Source: Pacificoceanicola onchidii (GTDB taxonomy: Bacteria > Pseudomonadota > Alphaproteobacteria > Rhodobacterales > Rhodobacteraceae). From it: a DNA stretch of 64,000 bases. Numbering within the stretch: position 1 is the first letter of the stretch; each line of letters begins with the position of its first letter. This document shows positions 8,559 through 15,617 of the stretch, one piece after another. A model generated the notes under the pieces. The model made no database searches and was not told where the DNA came from. It worked only from the letters and a program-made list of their open reading frames with translations. The stretch is from assembly GCF_004804335.1 (NCBI RefSeq), contig NZ_SRXY01000003.1, positions 124,001-188,000 on the forward strand, given 5' to 3'. The position numbers and the translations under genes were made by a program.

Positions 8559-9092
8559 TTAGTCGGTTCGTGCGTCTGTCAGGATGAGATGGGAGATGTC
8601 GCCCGCTATCAACAAATCAAGCAGATCCGTCATTGCAGCGATAGGGGCTGTGCCGAAATCGATACATGCAGCCTCCCCGTTGAAAACAACTGAATGAATT
8701 GCAGCGCCGTGGCCTGCCTCCACGTCATATCGTTTGGCTTCAATATCTAGCCAGTGAGTGAACCACTTCTCAAATCCGGGAAGGTCCGACGTGACAGGTG
8801 AAAGGCAAATCGCGTCCCAAGTCAGTGGGGCGGCGCTGATTTCAAGCGACTTATAGCCGTAGTTGCCTCTGGGACTGTAGTTCATTTCCGATGGTGCGAA
8901 TTCCACAACAGAACCGTCTTCGGTCAAAGCATCGACGACGTAGAGCTTTTTATAGACTTCTGCCTTCTGACTCAGTTCAAACCCAACTTCCGCCTGCACT
9001 CCGGCGTGCTTGGTCTGCAGTTCGGCGAGGCCGGCTTCAAAGCGCTCAAGGTAGCCGGTTTGCAGCGAGAGCAACAAAGAAAAGAAATCCAT
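8559..9092 (-). CDS. Hypothetical protein, unusual composition
   Basis: A 177-residue soluble protein that I do not recognise. It starts MDFFSLLLSLQTGYLERFEAG, has many aromatic and acidic residues, and no signal peptide. The start was chosen where coding character begins; an in-frame extension to 9296 would run through the ctaD terminator hairpin. Its DNA looks poorer in GC than its neighbours, and it sits between the ctaD terminator and DUF2244, which fits a recent insertion. It could be an immunity-like or orphan protein; there is no direct evidence of function. Confidence 0.6.
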   Translation of the reverse strand: MDFFSLLLSLQTGYLERFEAGLAELQTKHAGVQAEVGFELSQKAEVYKKLYVVDALTEDGSVVEFAPSEMNYSPRGNYGYKSLEISAAPLTWDAICLSPVTSDLPGFEKWFTHWLDIEAKRYDVEAGHGAAIHSVVFNGEAACIDFGTAPIAAMTDLLDLLIAGDISHLILTDARTD

Positions 9093-9130
9093 GGCGTGAC
9101 CTGACAAAGGGGGCAGAGGCGCTTCAAACA

Positions 9131-9158
9131 AAAGGCCCCGCTTCGCAGCGGGGCCTTT
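9131..9158 (-). terminator. Rho-independent terminator of ctaD
   Basis: AAAGGCCCCGC and GCGGGGCCTTT form a perfect 11-bp stem with a 6-nt loop, 27 bp beyond the ctaD stop codon. Both flanks are T-rich in their own direction, so it may work both ways. Confidence 0.85.
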
Positions 9159-9184
9159 CGGTTTTCTTTCAAAGGTCCCGGCGC

Positions 9185-10858
9185 TTAGTGCGCGTGGCCT
9201 TTGTCCCAGTCTTCCTGCTTCGGCAGCTGCTCGAAGGTGTGCTCCGGCGGCGGCGAGGGCAGGGTCCACTCGAGGGTGTCCGCGTACTCGTTCCACGGGT
9301 TGTTCTCGGTCACGCGGGCGCCGCGGGTGAGTGCGTGCCAGATGATACCGAAGAACAGCAGGAACGAGGCGAAGGAGATGAACGCACCCCAGCTCGACAC
9401 GTAGTTCCAGAATGCGAAGGCATCCGGGTAGTCGATGTAGCGGCGCGGCATGCCCTGACGGCCCAGGAAGTGCTGCGGGAAGAAGGTGAGGTTTGCACCG
9501 ATGAACATCAGCCAGAAGTGGATCTTGGCGAGCGGTTCGGAGTACATCCGGCCCGTCATCTTCGGCAGGTAGAAGTACACACCGGCGAAGATTGCGAACA
9601 CGGCACCAAGGCTCATCACGTAGTGGAAGTGTGCAACCACATAGTACGTGTCATGGTACGCCCGGTCGACACCTGCCTGGCTCAGCACCACGCCGGTCAC
9701 GCCGCCCACGGTGAAGAGGAACAGGAAGCCGAAGGCCCAGAGCATCGGAGCTTTGAGGTCGATGGAGCCGCCCCACATGGTGGCGATCCACGAGAAGACC
9801 TTCACCCCGGTGGGCACCGCAATGACCATGGTGGCCAGCATGAAGTAGGACTGCTGGGTCAGGGACATGCCGACGGTGTACATGTGGTGCGCCCACACGA
9901 CAAAGCCAAGCGCGCCGATCGCGATGATCGCCCAGACCATCGGCAGGTACCCGAAGACCGGCTTGCGGCTGAAGGTTGCGATGACGTGGGAGATGATGCC
10001 GAAGCCCGGCAGGATCACGATGTACACTTCCGGGTGACCGAAGAACCAGAGGATGTGCTGGTACAGGATCGGATCGCCACCGCCCGACGGATCGAAGAAG
10101 GTGGTGCCGAAGTTACGGTCGGTCAGCAGCATGGTGATCGCGCCCGCCAGAACCGGCAGGGACAGCAGGATCAGCCAGGACGTCACGAAGATCGACCAGG
10201 AGAACAGCGGGACCTTGAACAGGGTCATGCCCGGGGTCCGCATGTTCAGGAAGGTGGTGATCATGTTGATCGCGCCCAAGATCGACGAGGCACCGGAGAC
10301 GTGCACCGCGAAGATCGCGAGGTCCATGGAGTAGCCGCCTTCACCGGTGGAGAGCGGCGGGTAGAGCACCCAGCCCACACCGGAGCCGAGCTGGTTGTTA
10401 CCGCCCGGGGAGAAGACCGACAGAACCGCCAGCGAGGTACCGGCCACGTAGAGCCAGAACGACAGGTTGTTCATCCGAGGGAACGCCATATCCGGCGCGC
10501 CGATCTGCAACGGCATGAAATAGTTGCCAAAACCGCCGAAGAGGGCGGGGATGACGACGAAGAACATCATCAGGATGCCGTGGCCCGTGATCATCACGTT
10601 CCAAAGGTGTCCGTTCGGGGTACACTCGCCTGCGGCGGCGGCCGTCAGGCGCCAGCCTTCCAGACACATGTATTGCACGCCGGGCTCCATGAGCTCCATG
10701 CGCATGTAAACAGTAAAGATAACGGATACGAGACCGGCGAACGCGGACACGATCAGATACAGAATCCCGATGTCCTTGTGGTTCGTCGACATGAACCAGC
10801 GGGTAAAGAACCCGCGGTCGTCGTGATGGTCGTGGCCGTGAATGGCGGCGTCTGCCAT
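9185..10858 (-). CDS. ctaD: Cytochrome c oxidase subunit I (aa3 type)
   Basis: The catalytic subunit of the terminal oxidase: it binds haem a, haem a3 and CuB and pumps protons while reducing O2 to water in the inner membrane. At 557 residues with about 12 membrane helices it fits the family. Diagnostic segments include [11 protein letters not shown] near the start, [17 protein letters not shown] (CuB ligand His and cross-linked Tyr), [10 protein letters not shown] and the HFHYVMSLG haem ligands. The start MADAAIHG follows a strong AGGAGG site. Other oxidase subunits are not nearby. Two FNR-type palindromes lie upstream. Confidence 0.97.
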   Translation of the reverse strand: MADAAIHGHDHHDDRGFFTRWFMSTNHKDIGILYLIVSAFAGLVSVIFTVYMRMELMEPGVQYMCLEGWRLTAAAAGECTPNGHLWNVMITGHGILMMFFVVIPALFGGFGNYFMPLQIGAPDMAFPRMNNLSFWLYVAGTSLAVLSVFSPGGNNQLGSGVGWVLYPPLSTGEGGYSMDLAIFAVHVSGASSILGAINMITTFLNMRTPGMTLFKVPLFSWSIFVTSWLILLSLPVLAGAITMLLTDRNFGTTFFDPSGGGDPILYQHILWFFGHPEVYIVILPGFGIISHVIATFSRKPVFGYLPMVWAIIAIGALGFVVWAHHMYTVGMSLTQQSYFMLATMVIAVPTGVKVFSWIATMWGGSIDLKAPMLWAFGFLFLFTVGGVTGVVLSQAGVDRAYHDTYYVVAHFHYVMSLGAVFAIFAGVYFYLPKMTGRMYSEPLAKIHFWLMFIGANLTFFPQHFLGRQGMPRRYIDYPDAFAFWNYVSSWGAFISFASFLLFFGIIWHALTRGARVTENNPWNEYADTLEWTLPSPPPEHTFEQLPKQEDWDKGHAH

Positions 10859-10972
10859 TGGGTGCCTCCTGGTTGCCTCTTGCCAAACGCAGCCCGACGG
10901 GGGGAATCCCCCGGCGCATGCGTCATTCCAATCGTGTTTTAGAATGTGAGGTGGGGCTGGGCAATGGCGGTA

Positions 10973-10988
10973 TTTGACACAGGTCAAA
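10973..10988. promoter_or_regulatory. FNR/CRP-family palindrome upstream of ctaD (site 1)
   Basis: TTTGAC-ACAG-GTCAAA is a perfect 6-bp inverted repeat with a 4-bp spacer, matching the general TTGAN-N4-NTCAA operator of FNR-type regulators. It is centred about 122 bp upstream of the ctaD start codon. Confidence 0.55.
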
Positions 10989-11007
10989 CATTTTTGTCGC
11001 ACCCCGG

Positions 11008-11021
11008 TTGATCTGGATCAG
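11008..11021. promoter_or_regulatory. FNR-type palindrome upstream of ctaD (site 2)
   Basis: TTGAT-CTGG-ATCAG differs from the consensus TTGAT-N4-ATCAA at one base. It is 19 bp beyond site 1, so two dimers of an oxygen-sensing regulator could bind side by side. Confidence 0.5.
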
Positions 11022-11194
11022 GGCGACCAGGGCGCGCGGGATCAGGGGTTTTGCCGTCAATGGTCAGGAATTCCGCACCCGAAATGGGCCGTTTCTGGCG
11101 CTTGGGTCGGGCTTTCCTGACTGCCGCCGGGCGGTTGGCTGCGGCATGTTGGGTCCATCTGCTACACCGACGACCCTAAAGGACACCCGCTGCC

Positions 11195-11404
11195 ATGGCC
11201 CTCTTTGACACCGCCCTGACCCCGCGCCCGTCGCTCCTGAGCCGCCTGTCCCGGCTGCTGGAGACCCCGTTTGATCAGCGCAGCCGCGCGATCGCCGAAC
11301 GCGCCGCCTATCTGCGCAGCCTCTCGGATGCGGACCTTGCGGCCTTGGGGCTGACCCGGGACACCATCCTGCCACATGTGTTCAAGCGCCAGACCGCGCG
11401 CTGA
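11195..11404 (+). CDS. DUF1127-like small protein
   Basis: A 69-residue basic protein with an N-terminal helix rich in Leu, Ser and Arg and a C-terminal LSDADLAALGLTRDTI motif. That motif resembles the end of DUF1127 proteins (in other members LxDIGLxRxxI), small Arg-rich proteins of alphaproteobacteria of which some affect RNA turnover or phosphate and carbon metabolism. The role here is unknown. It is divergent from ctaD and ends 66 bp before the cobalamin riboswitch. Confidence 0.7.
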   Translation: MALFDTALTPRPSLLSRLSRLLETPFDQRSRAIAERAAYLRSLSDADLAALGLTRDTILPHVFKRQTAR

Positions 11405-11470
11405 CACCAATTGCCGCGCCGCAACACTTCGATGTTGCGTTGCAGCGCCCTCTCTGCCACCCTCCACCCA

Positions 11471-11647
11471 TGACAGTGACCTGCCTCACCGAGGGCAGGT
11501 CTGAAAAGGGAACGCCGGTGCGGCTCTGTGAGCCAAGTCCGGGACTGCCCCCGCAACTGTAAGCGGTGAGCGATCCGTCAAAGCCACTGGCACTATGCCG
11601 GGAAGGGACGGGGAGCGATGACCCGCAAGTCAGGAAACCTGCTGTCA
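11471..11647 (+). ncRNA. Cobalamin (adenosylcobalamin-type) riboswitch
   Basis: All conserved blocks of the B12 aptamer appear in order: AAAAGGGAAcgccGGTG, then CCCGCAACTGTAAGCGG, then GCCACTGG, then the GGGAAGG segment, then the B12 box AGTCAGGAAACCTGC. An outer P1 helix can form from TGACAG at the 5' end and CTGTCA at the 3' end. ACCTGCC/GGCAGGT gives a P2-like hairpin. It is followed by a 7-bp GC hairpin (GCCGCCG/CGGCGGC) at 11651-11669 without a T-run, then the 100-residue protein gene. Repression at high cobalamin is the known behaviour of this class. Confidence 0.95.
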
Positions 11648-11789
11648 AACGCCGCCGACCCACGGCGGCACGCAACGTAACCCGGGCGGGGTGCCTCGGG
11701 CAGGATGCAGGCTTTGACGCGGGCAGATTCCGCGCTTTTGCTTTGTCTTGTCCCGGCTTTCTGCCTGAACCCATCGCGCGGAGGGCGCA

Positions 11790-12092
11790 ATGAACATCGC
11801 AAGAACCTTGAACGGGCTTATGGCCCGCAACCTGACACCAGACCGCGCCCGCGAATTGGGCCAGCTGGGCTATATGCAATGGCTGGGAACGCTTCCGGCC
11901 AATGCGGACTACGTGAAAGAAGCCGGCAAAGCCTATGCCTTTGCGGAGGAATTCATCGACACGGACCCGGCGGTGGCCGCCTTCTGCGCCCTGGTGCGCG
12001 CTTCGCAGCACAGACCACTGCAGCCGCTCGATCTTGCGCTACCCAAAGCCAAACGCCGCGGCGGCGCACGGTCCAGACGCCTGTCGATCTGA
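11790..12092 (+). CDS. Hypothetical protein under cobalamin riboswitch
   Basis: A 100-residue soluble protein with no signal peptide or membrane helix. It begins MNIARTLNGLMARNLTPDR, has an acidic, aromatic middle and ends in a basic tail (KAKRRGGARSRR). I do not recognise a family; it is not CbtA/CbtB, CobW, BtuB or a B12-independent isoenzyme, the usual riboswitch cargo. The start follows a strong GGAGGG site 5 nt away. It lies 142 bp downstream of the aptamer with nothing else in between, and the next gene (lipB) is on the other strand, so it appears to be the only gene controlled. Confidence 0.75.
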   Translation: MNIARTLNGLMARNLTPDRARELGQLGYMQWLGTLPANADYVKEAGKAYAFAEEFIDTDPAVAAFCALVRASQHRPLQPLDLALPKAKRRGGARSRRLSI

Positions 12093-12107
12093 CCCCACGC
12101 GCAGCCG

Positions 12108-12197
12108 GTTTCTTTGGGCCGGTAAATACCTCGGGGAGTCGCAGCCCTGCTGCGACGGGGCTGGCCCCGTAGAAAAATTTTGCCCCGACAAAATTTT
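12108..12197 (+). repeat. Structured dispersed repeat, copy 1
   Basis: A roughly 90-bp element shared with 39863-39954. It starts GTTTCTTTGGGCC, continues with a CGGGGAGTCGCAG segment, and folds into two hairpins: GTCGCAGC/GCTGCGAC (3-nt loop) and AAAATTTTG/CAAAATTTT (6-nt loop). It overlaps the lipB stop codon by two bases. Confidence 0.75.
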
Positions 12198-12876
12198 ACC
12201 CGGCCTGATCACAGACGTGATCGCGCCGGGCTTCCATGACCTCGTCAAACTGCCGCCGCAACGCCACGTCGAGATCGTCCATACCAACTGGCAGGCCAAG
12301 ATCGACGAGAGAAGTCACCCCGAACTCGGTGATGCCGCAGGGCACGATTCCGTCGAAATGCGACAGGTCCGGCTCCACGTTGATGGAAATCCCGTGGAAG
12401 CTCACCCATTTGCGCAGGCGAACGCCGATTGCGGCGATCTTGTCTTCCGCCATCAGCCCAGACGCCGTCTTGGGTCGGTCCGGCCGTTCGATCCAGACGC
12501 CGACGCGCCCGTCGCGAATGTGCCCGGTAAGGCCAAATTCACCCAGCGTCGCAATCACCCAGGCCTCCAGATCGCGCACGAAGCAGCGCACATCGCGGCC
12601 GCGTTTGGTCAGGTCCAGCATGACATAGACCACGCGCTGGCCGGGACCGTGGTAGGTGTACTGGCCGCCGCGCCGCGTTTCATAAACGGGAAAGCGATCG
12701 GGATCGCGCAGGTCTTCGGGCGAGGCGCTTGATCCGGCGGTGTAGAGCGGCGGATGCTCCAGCAGCCAGACGCACTCCTCGGCCTCACCTTTGGCAATCG
12801 CCGTGGCACGGGCTTCCATGAAGGCCAGAGCCTCTTCGTAATCGGTCAGCCCGTCGCTGATCTTCCACTCTACCAT
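12196..12876 (-). CDS. lipB: Octanoyltransferase
   Basis: Transfers octanoate from acyl carrier protein to lipoyl domains of 2-oxoacid dehydrogenases and GcvH, the first step of lipoate synthesis, in the cytosol. The 226-residue protein has the family hallmarks [12 protein letters not shown] (substrate loop), a conserved Lys in KIAAIG and the acyl-accepting Cys in [11 protein letters not shown]. It starts 3 bp after the LytTR gene's stop codon, so the two are probably cotranscribed. lipA is not in the window. A dispersed repeat touches its 3' end. Confidence 0.95.
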   Translation of the reverse strand: MVEWKISDGLTDYEEALAFMEARATAIAKGEAEECVWLLEHPPLYTAGSSASPEDLRDPDRFPVYETRRGGQYTYHGPGQRVVYVMLDLTKRGRDVRCFVRDLEAWVIATLGEFGLTGHIRDGRVGVWIERPDRPKTASGLMAEDKIAAIGVRLRKWVSFHGISINVEPDLSHFDGIVPCGITEFGVTSLVDLGLPVGMDDLDVALRRQFDEVMEARRDHVCDQAG

Positions 12877-12879
12877 GCG

Positions 12880-13686
12880 TTACCGGGGCAACAGCCCCGC
12901 CTCCTTGATCCGGGGCACATTCGCCCGGCTGACCGGCACCTCCGCGCCGGTTGTCATTGTCAAAATCGCCCGGTCGCCTTCGCGCCGGACGCTTGTCACC
13001 TGATCAAAGGCCGCCCAGTGCGAGCGGTGCACCTGCGCGCCCGGGGTCGCCCCGATCTCGCGCACCGCATCGGACAGGCGCATCAGGATCAGTTCTTCGC
13101 CGCGCAGCGTCCGAACACGCACATAATGATCTTCCACCGAAAGCGCCACCAGCGCAGCCCGTTTGTCCAAAGGCAAACGGTCAAGGATGGGCGGCGGGGC
13201 AGGGGGCGCGGTGTCTTGCGGCGCTACGGCATCGGGACGGACGTGCCGGGACGCCACGTGCAGCGCGCCCGTGACGATCACCGCGATGCCGAACACCGTG
13301 CCAAGGAACTCCGGCAGGTCTTTGGGCGACGGCACCCAGCCGAACACAAGGGCATTCACACCCATAACAAGGACGCAGATCACCGCCCCGATGGCCAAAG
13401 CTTCGATTGCGACGGCGGGGATCAGGGGCATGCTGTGCACGGCCTTGCGCACCAGCGTGCTGACCAGAAAACCCGCTGAATAGGTCGCAAGGACAAGTGC
13501 CAGCCAATAAAGGACGCGCCCAGGCAAGGACAGCAGATCATCGGTGCCAAACGGGCCTGCCAGCGCAAGGATCACCCCCACACCGCCCGTCACCACAAGC
13601 GTCACCGGATGGGAAAAATGTGTCCGCCATTCACGAAGCGCGGATTGCGGCTGGCTGTCACTCACGAACGGATCCCTCTTTTTCAC
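12880..13686 (-). CDS. Membrane-anchored LytTR DNA-binding protein
   Basis: A 268-residue protein. Residues about 25-150 contain four hydrophobic helices; the C-terminal 95 residues form a LytTR domain (SVEDHYVRVRTLRGEELILMRLSD is cut short in the usual place, then VHRSHW and VPVSRAN). LytTR proteins bind direct repeats; here the domain is attached to a membrane part rather than a receiver, as in other alphaproteobacterial regulators of unknown signal. It is upstream of lipB and divergent from the DUF2306 gene. Confidence 0.82.
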   Translation of the reverse strand: MKKRDPFVSDSQPQSALREWRTHFSHPVTLVVTGGVGVILALAGPFGTDDLLSLPGRVLYWLALVLATYSAGFLVSTLVRKAVHSMPLIPAVAIEALAIGAVICVLVMGVNALVFGWVPSPKDLPEFLGTVFGIAVIVTGALHVASRHVRPDAVAPQDTAPPAPPPILDRLPLDKRAALVALSVEDHYVRVRTLRGEELILMRLSDAVREIGATPGAQVHRSHWAAFDQVTSVRREGDRAILTMTTGAEVPVSRANVPRIKEAGLLPR

Positions 13687-13756
13687 GCAATGGACATGGC
13701 ATGGCGCGGCGCGGCTTGTCTAGGCAGGCATGACCCCTTCAGACCGCGAGGACCTC

Positions 13757-14272
13757 ATGACCTTCGAGCCTTTCCTGACCGCCCCGTTCATCATCCAGAT
13801 CCATGCAGCTTCTGCCTTTCTGGCGATTGTGCTCGGGCCACTTGCCCTGCTGCGCAAGCGCCGCGACCGGCTTCACAAACTGGCCGGGTACACTTGGGTG
13901 ATCGCCATGGCGATCACGGCGCTGTCGTCCTTTGGCATTCACGGCTTTGGCCTCATCGGCCCGTTTAGCCCGCTGCATCTGCTGGCTGTGCTGGCGCTCT
14001 GGTCGCTCTGGCAGGGAATGCGCTGCATTTTCGCGGGCGATATTGCCGGGCACCGGGCGGCGATGCAGGGGCTGTACTGGCGCGGGCTTTGCGTGGCGGG
14101 GCTGTTCATCTTTCTGCCCGGCCGTACGCTCTCCCGCATGGTGTTCCCCGAGGCGCAATCGCTTGGATATGGGGTTATCGTCCTTGGCGGTCTGGCCCTC
14201 CTCGCACAATGGTGGATGAGCCGGAAACCCCGCACAAAGGCGCGGATTGGCAGCCCGGTTCAGCGCGTTTGA
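13757..14272 (+). CDS. DUF2306-like membrane protein
   Basis: A 171-residue inner-membrane protein with about five hydrophobic helices and a short RKRRDRLHKLAGYTW loop typical of DUF2306 proteins. The internal start MTFEPFL follows GCGAGGACCTC and is preferred over an upstream ATG at 13730. Function is unknown. It is divergent from the LytTR gene, which could regulate it; that is an inference from position only. Confidence 0.65.
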   Translation: MTFEPFLTAPFIIQIHAASAFLAIVLGPLALLRKRRDRLHKLAGYTWVIAMAITALSSFGIHGFGLIGPFSPLHLLAVLALWSLWQGMRCIFAGDIAGHRAAMQGLYWRGLCVAGLFIFLPGRTLSRMVFPEAQSLGYGVIVLGGLALLAQWWMSRKPRTKARIGSPVQRV

Positions 14273-14352
14273 AGAAACCGCAAAAAGGCGCATTTTTCCT
14301 CTTCACATCCCCAGCGGCCTTCTGTAGAGAGCCTCCACCAAGTCAAGACAGT

Positions 14353-14439
14353 GCGGTCGTGGCGGAATTGGTAGACGCGCAGCGTTGAGGTCGCTGTGGG
14401 GTAACTCCCGTGGAAGTTCGAGTCTTCTCGACCGCACCA
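14353..14439 (+). tRNA. tRNA-Leu (GAG)
   Basis: An 87-nt class II tRNA with a perfect 7-bp acceptor stem GCGGTCG/CGACCGC, discriminator A and an encoded CCA end. The anticodon stem CAGCG/CGCTG encloses loop TTGAGGT with anticodon GAG at 14387-14389, reading CUC/CUU. The long variable arm TGGGGTAACTCCCG and the TTCGAGTC T-loop complete the leucine type. Confidence 0.97.
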
Positions 14440-14567
14440 TCTCTCCCCCTTCGGAAGATGAAACAGGCAGAGGCCCCAAGGTGGCCGATGTTTGATGTGC
14501 AGCCGGTTCGCGCTATCCTTTTGTCTCACAGATTGAGCTCATCAATCCATGAGAAAGGACGTTTGCC

Positions 14568-14765
14568 ATGCTCTACCCTGTTGCCAACCTGGACGGAGAC
14601 AAGCTCAAGGCCCTGCAGGATCTGGAAGCCGAAATCGGCGCGCCGGTTGTTGCGCTATCAGCGATCGAGGCGCATACCGCCAAGCTGTCCGGCGAAAAAC
14701 TCCAGAAGTTGAAAACGCTGGAAGACGAACTTGATGTTGTTCTTGTGGCCGTTCAGGCGCACTGA
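14568..14765 (+). CDS. Small hypothetical protein
   Basis: A 65-residue acidic/basic helical protein, rich in Leu, Lys, Glu and Ala, with two amphipathic helices that could form a coiled coil. The start follows AGAAAGGACG about 7 nt upstream. There is no signal peptide or cysteine. I do not recognise a family, but composition and frame look like coding sequence. It lies alone after the tRNA and is convergent with the RraA-family gene. Confidence 0.65.
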   Translation: MLYPVANLDGDKLKALQDLEAEIGAPVVALSAIEAHTAKLSGEKLQKLKTLEDELDVVLVAVQAH

Positions 14766-14795
14766 GCATCGGCGCCTTGGCCCAGGATCCGCGGT

Positions 14796-15515
14796 TCAGC
14801 GGCCGTTTTCCTTGCGCCAGGCTTCGAAGGCGGTGAGATTAGCTTCGTCCGTTGCGGGGTACAGGCCAATGATCGACTGGCCCGCTTTGACGCGATCGAC
14901 CACGAAGTCCTCGTAAGCGGTCATTTCGGTGGCCTCATTTGCGATCTCATCGGCAAGATGTGCCGGAATGATGATCACATTGTCCCCGTCACCCACGACG
15001 ATATCGCCGGGAAAGACCGGCGCGTCGCCGCAGCCGATCGGCACATTGATGTCGATGGCTTCGTTGATTGTCAGGTTCGTCGGGCTGGATGGGCGGCTGT
15101 GGTAGGCGTGGATGTCCAGCGCCGCGATGGTCTGGGCGTCGCGAAAACCGCCGTCTGTCACCACCCCTTCGCCGCCGCGCATCATCAGGCGCGTGATCAG
15201 GATATCCCCGGCGGAGGCGGCGCGGGCGTCCTTGCGGCTGTCCATAACCAGAACATGGCCTTCTGGGCATTGCTCGATCGCTTGGCGTTGCGGGTGCTCC
15301 GGGTTGCGGAATTCGGCCAGCGTATTGCGGTCTTCGCGCGCGGGCATGTAGCGCAGGGTAAAGGCCGGGCCGACCATGTTGCGGCCCTTTTGTGACAATG
15401 GGCGCACGTCCTGAATGGTCTGATTGCGCAACCCGCGTTTGTAAAGCGCGGTGGCCAGCGTGGCGACGCTGACATGGCGCAGCTTTTCGATGGTGTCAGG
15501 GGATACGTCGGTCAT
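14796..15515 (-). CDS. RraA-family protein (probable oxoacid aldolase/isomerase)
   Basis: A 239-residue protein of the RraA/DlpA fold. It shows the metal- and substrate-binding signature with Asp in SAGDILITRL and the later GVVTDGGFRD, shared by 4-hydroxy-4-methyl-2-oxoglutarate aldolases and RNase E inhibitor-like proteins. Because it lies 102 bp downstream of a sugar-acid dehydratase on the same strand, a catabolic role on the dehydrated product is more likely than control of RNase E; that is inference from context. Confidence 0.75.
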   Translation of the reverse strand: MTDVSPDTIEKLRHVSVATLATALYKRGLRNQTIQDVRPLSQKGRNMVGPAFTLRYMPAREDRNTLAEFRNPEHPQRQAIEQCPEGHVLVMDSRKDARAASAGDILITRLMMRGGEGVVTDGGFRDAQTIAALDIHAYHSRPSSPTNLTINEAIDINVPIGCGDAPVFPGDIVVGDGDNVIIIPAHLADEIANEATEMTAYEDFVVDRVKAGQSIIGLYPATDEANLTAFEAWRKENGR

Positions 15516-15617
15516 CTGTCTGTCCTTTGGATGGGCCGGGGCAGAGCCCCGTCCTACGATGGCGTGGGAATGCGGCGCGGTTGCTCTGCAATCTGCTTGG
15601 CCGCGCTTGCGTGCGTG

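Larger units (their letters stand above)
10859..11194. other. ctaD upstream region without genes
   Basis: This 336-bp gap between divergent ctaD and the DUF1127-like gene has no convincing reading frame. It carries the ctaD ribosome site and the two FNR-type palindromes annotated separately. I see no clear sigma-70 promoter elements by eye. Confidence 0.6.

Noticed and set aside
8891-10942. 683-codon open frame on the plus strand
   Set aside because: It is antisense to ctaD; low-complexity His/Gly/Arg/Asp composition is typical of mirror frames in GC-rich genes.
14260-14529. 89-codon open frame on the minus strand over the tRNA
   Set aside because: Its middle part is the translated complement of tRNA-Leu, a well-known kind of false protein.
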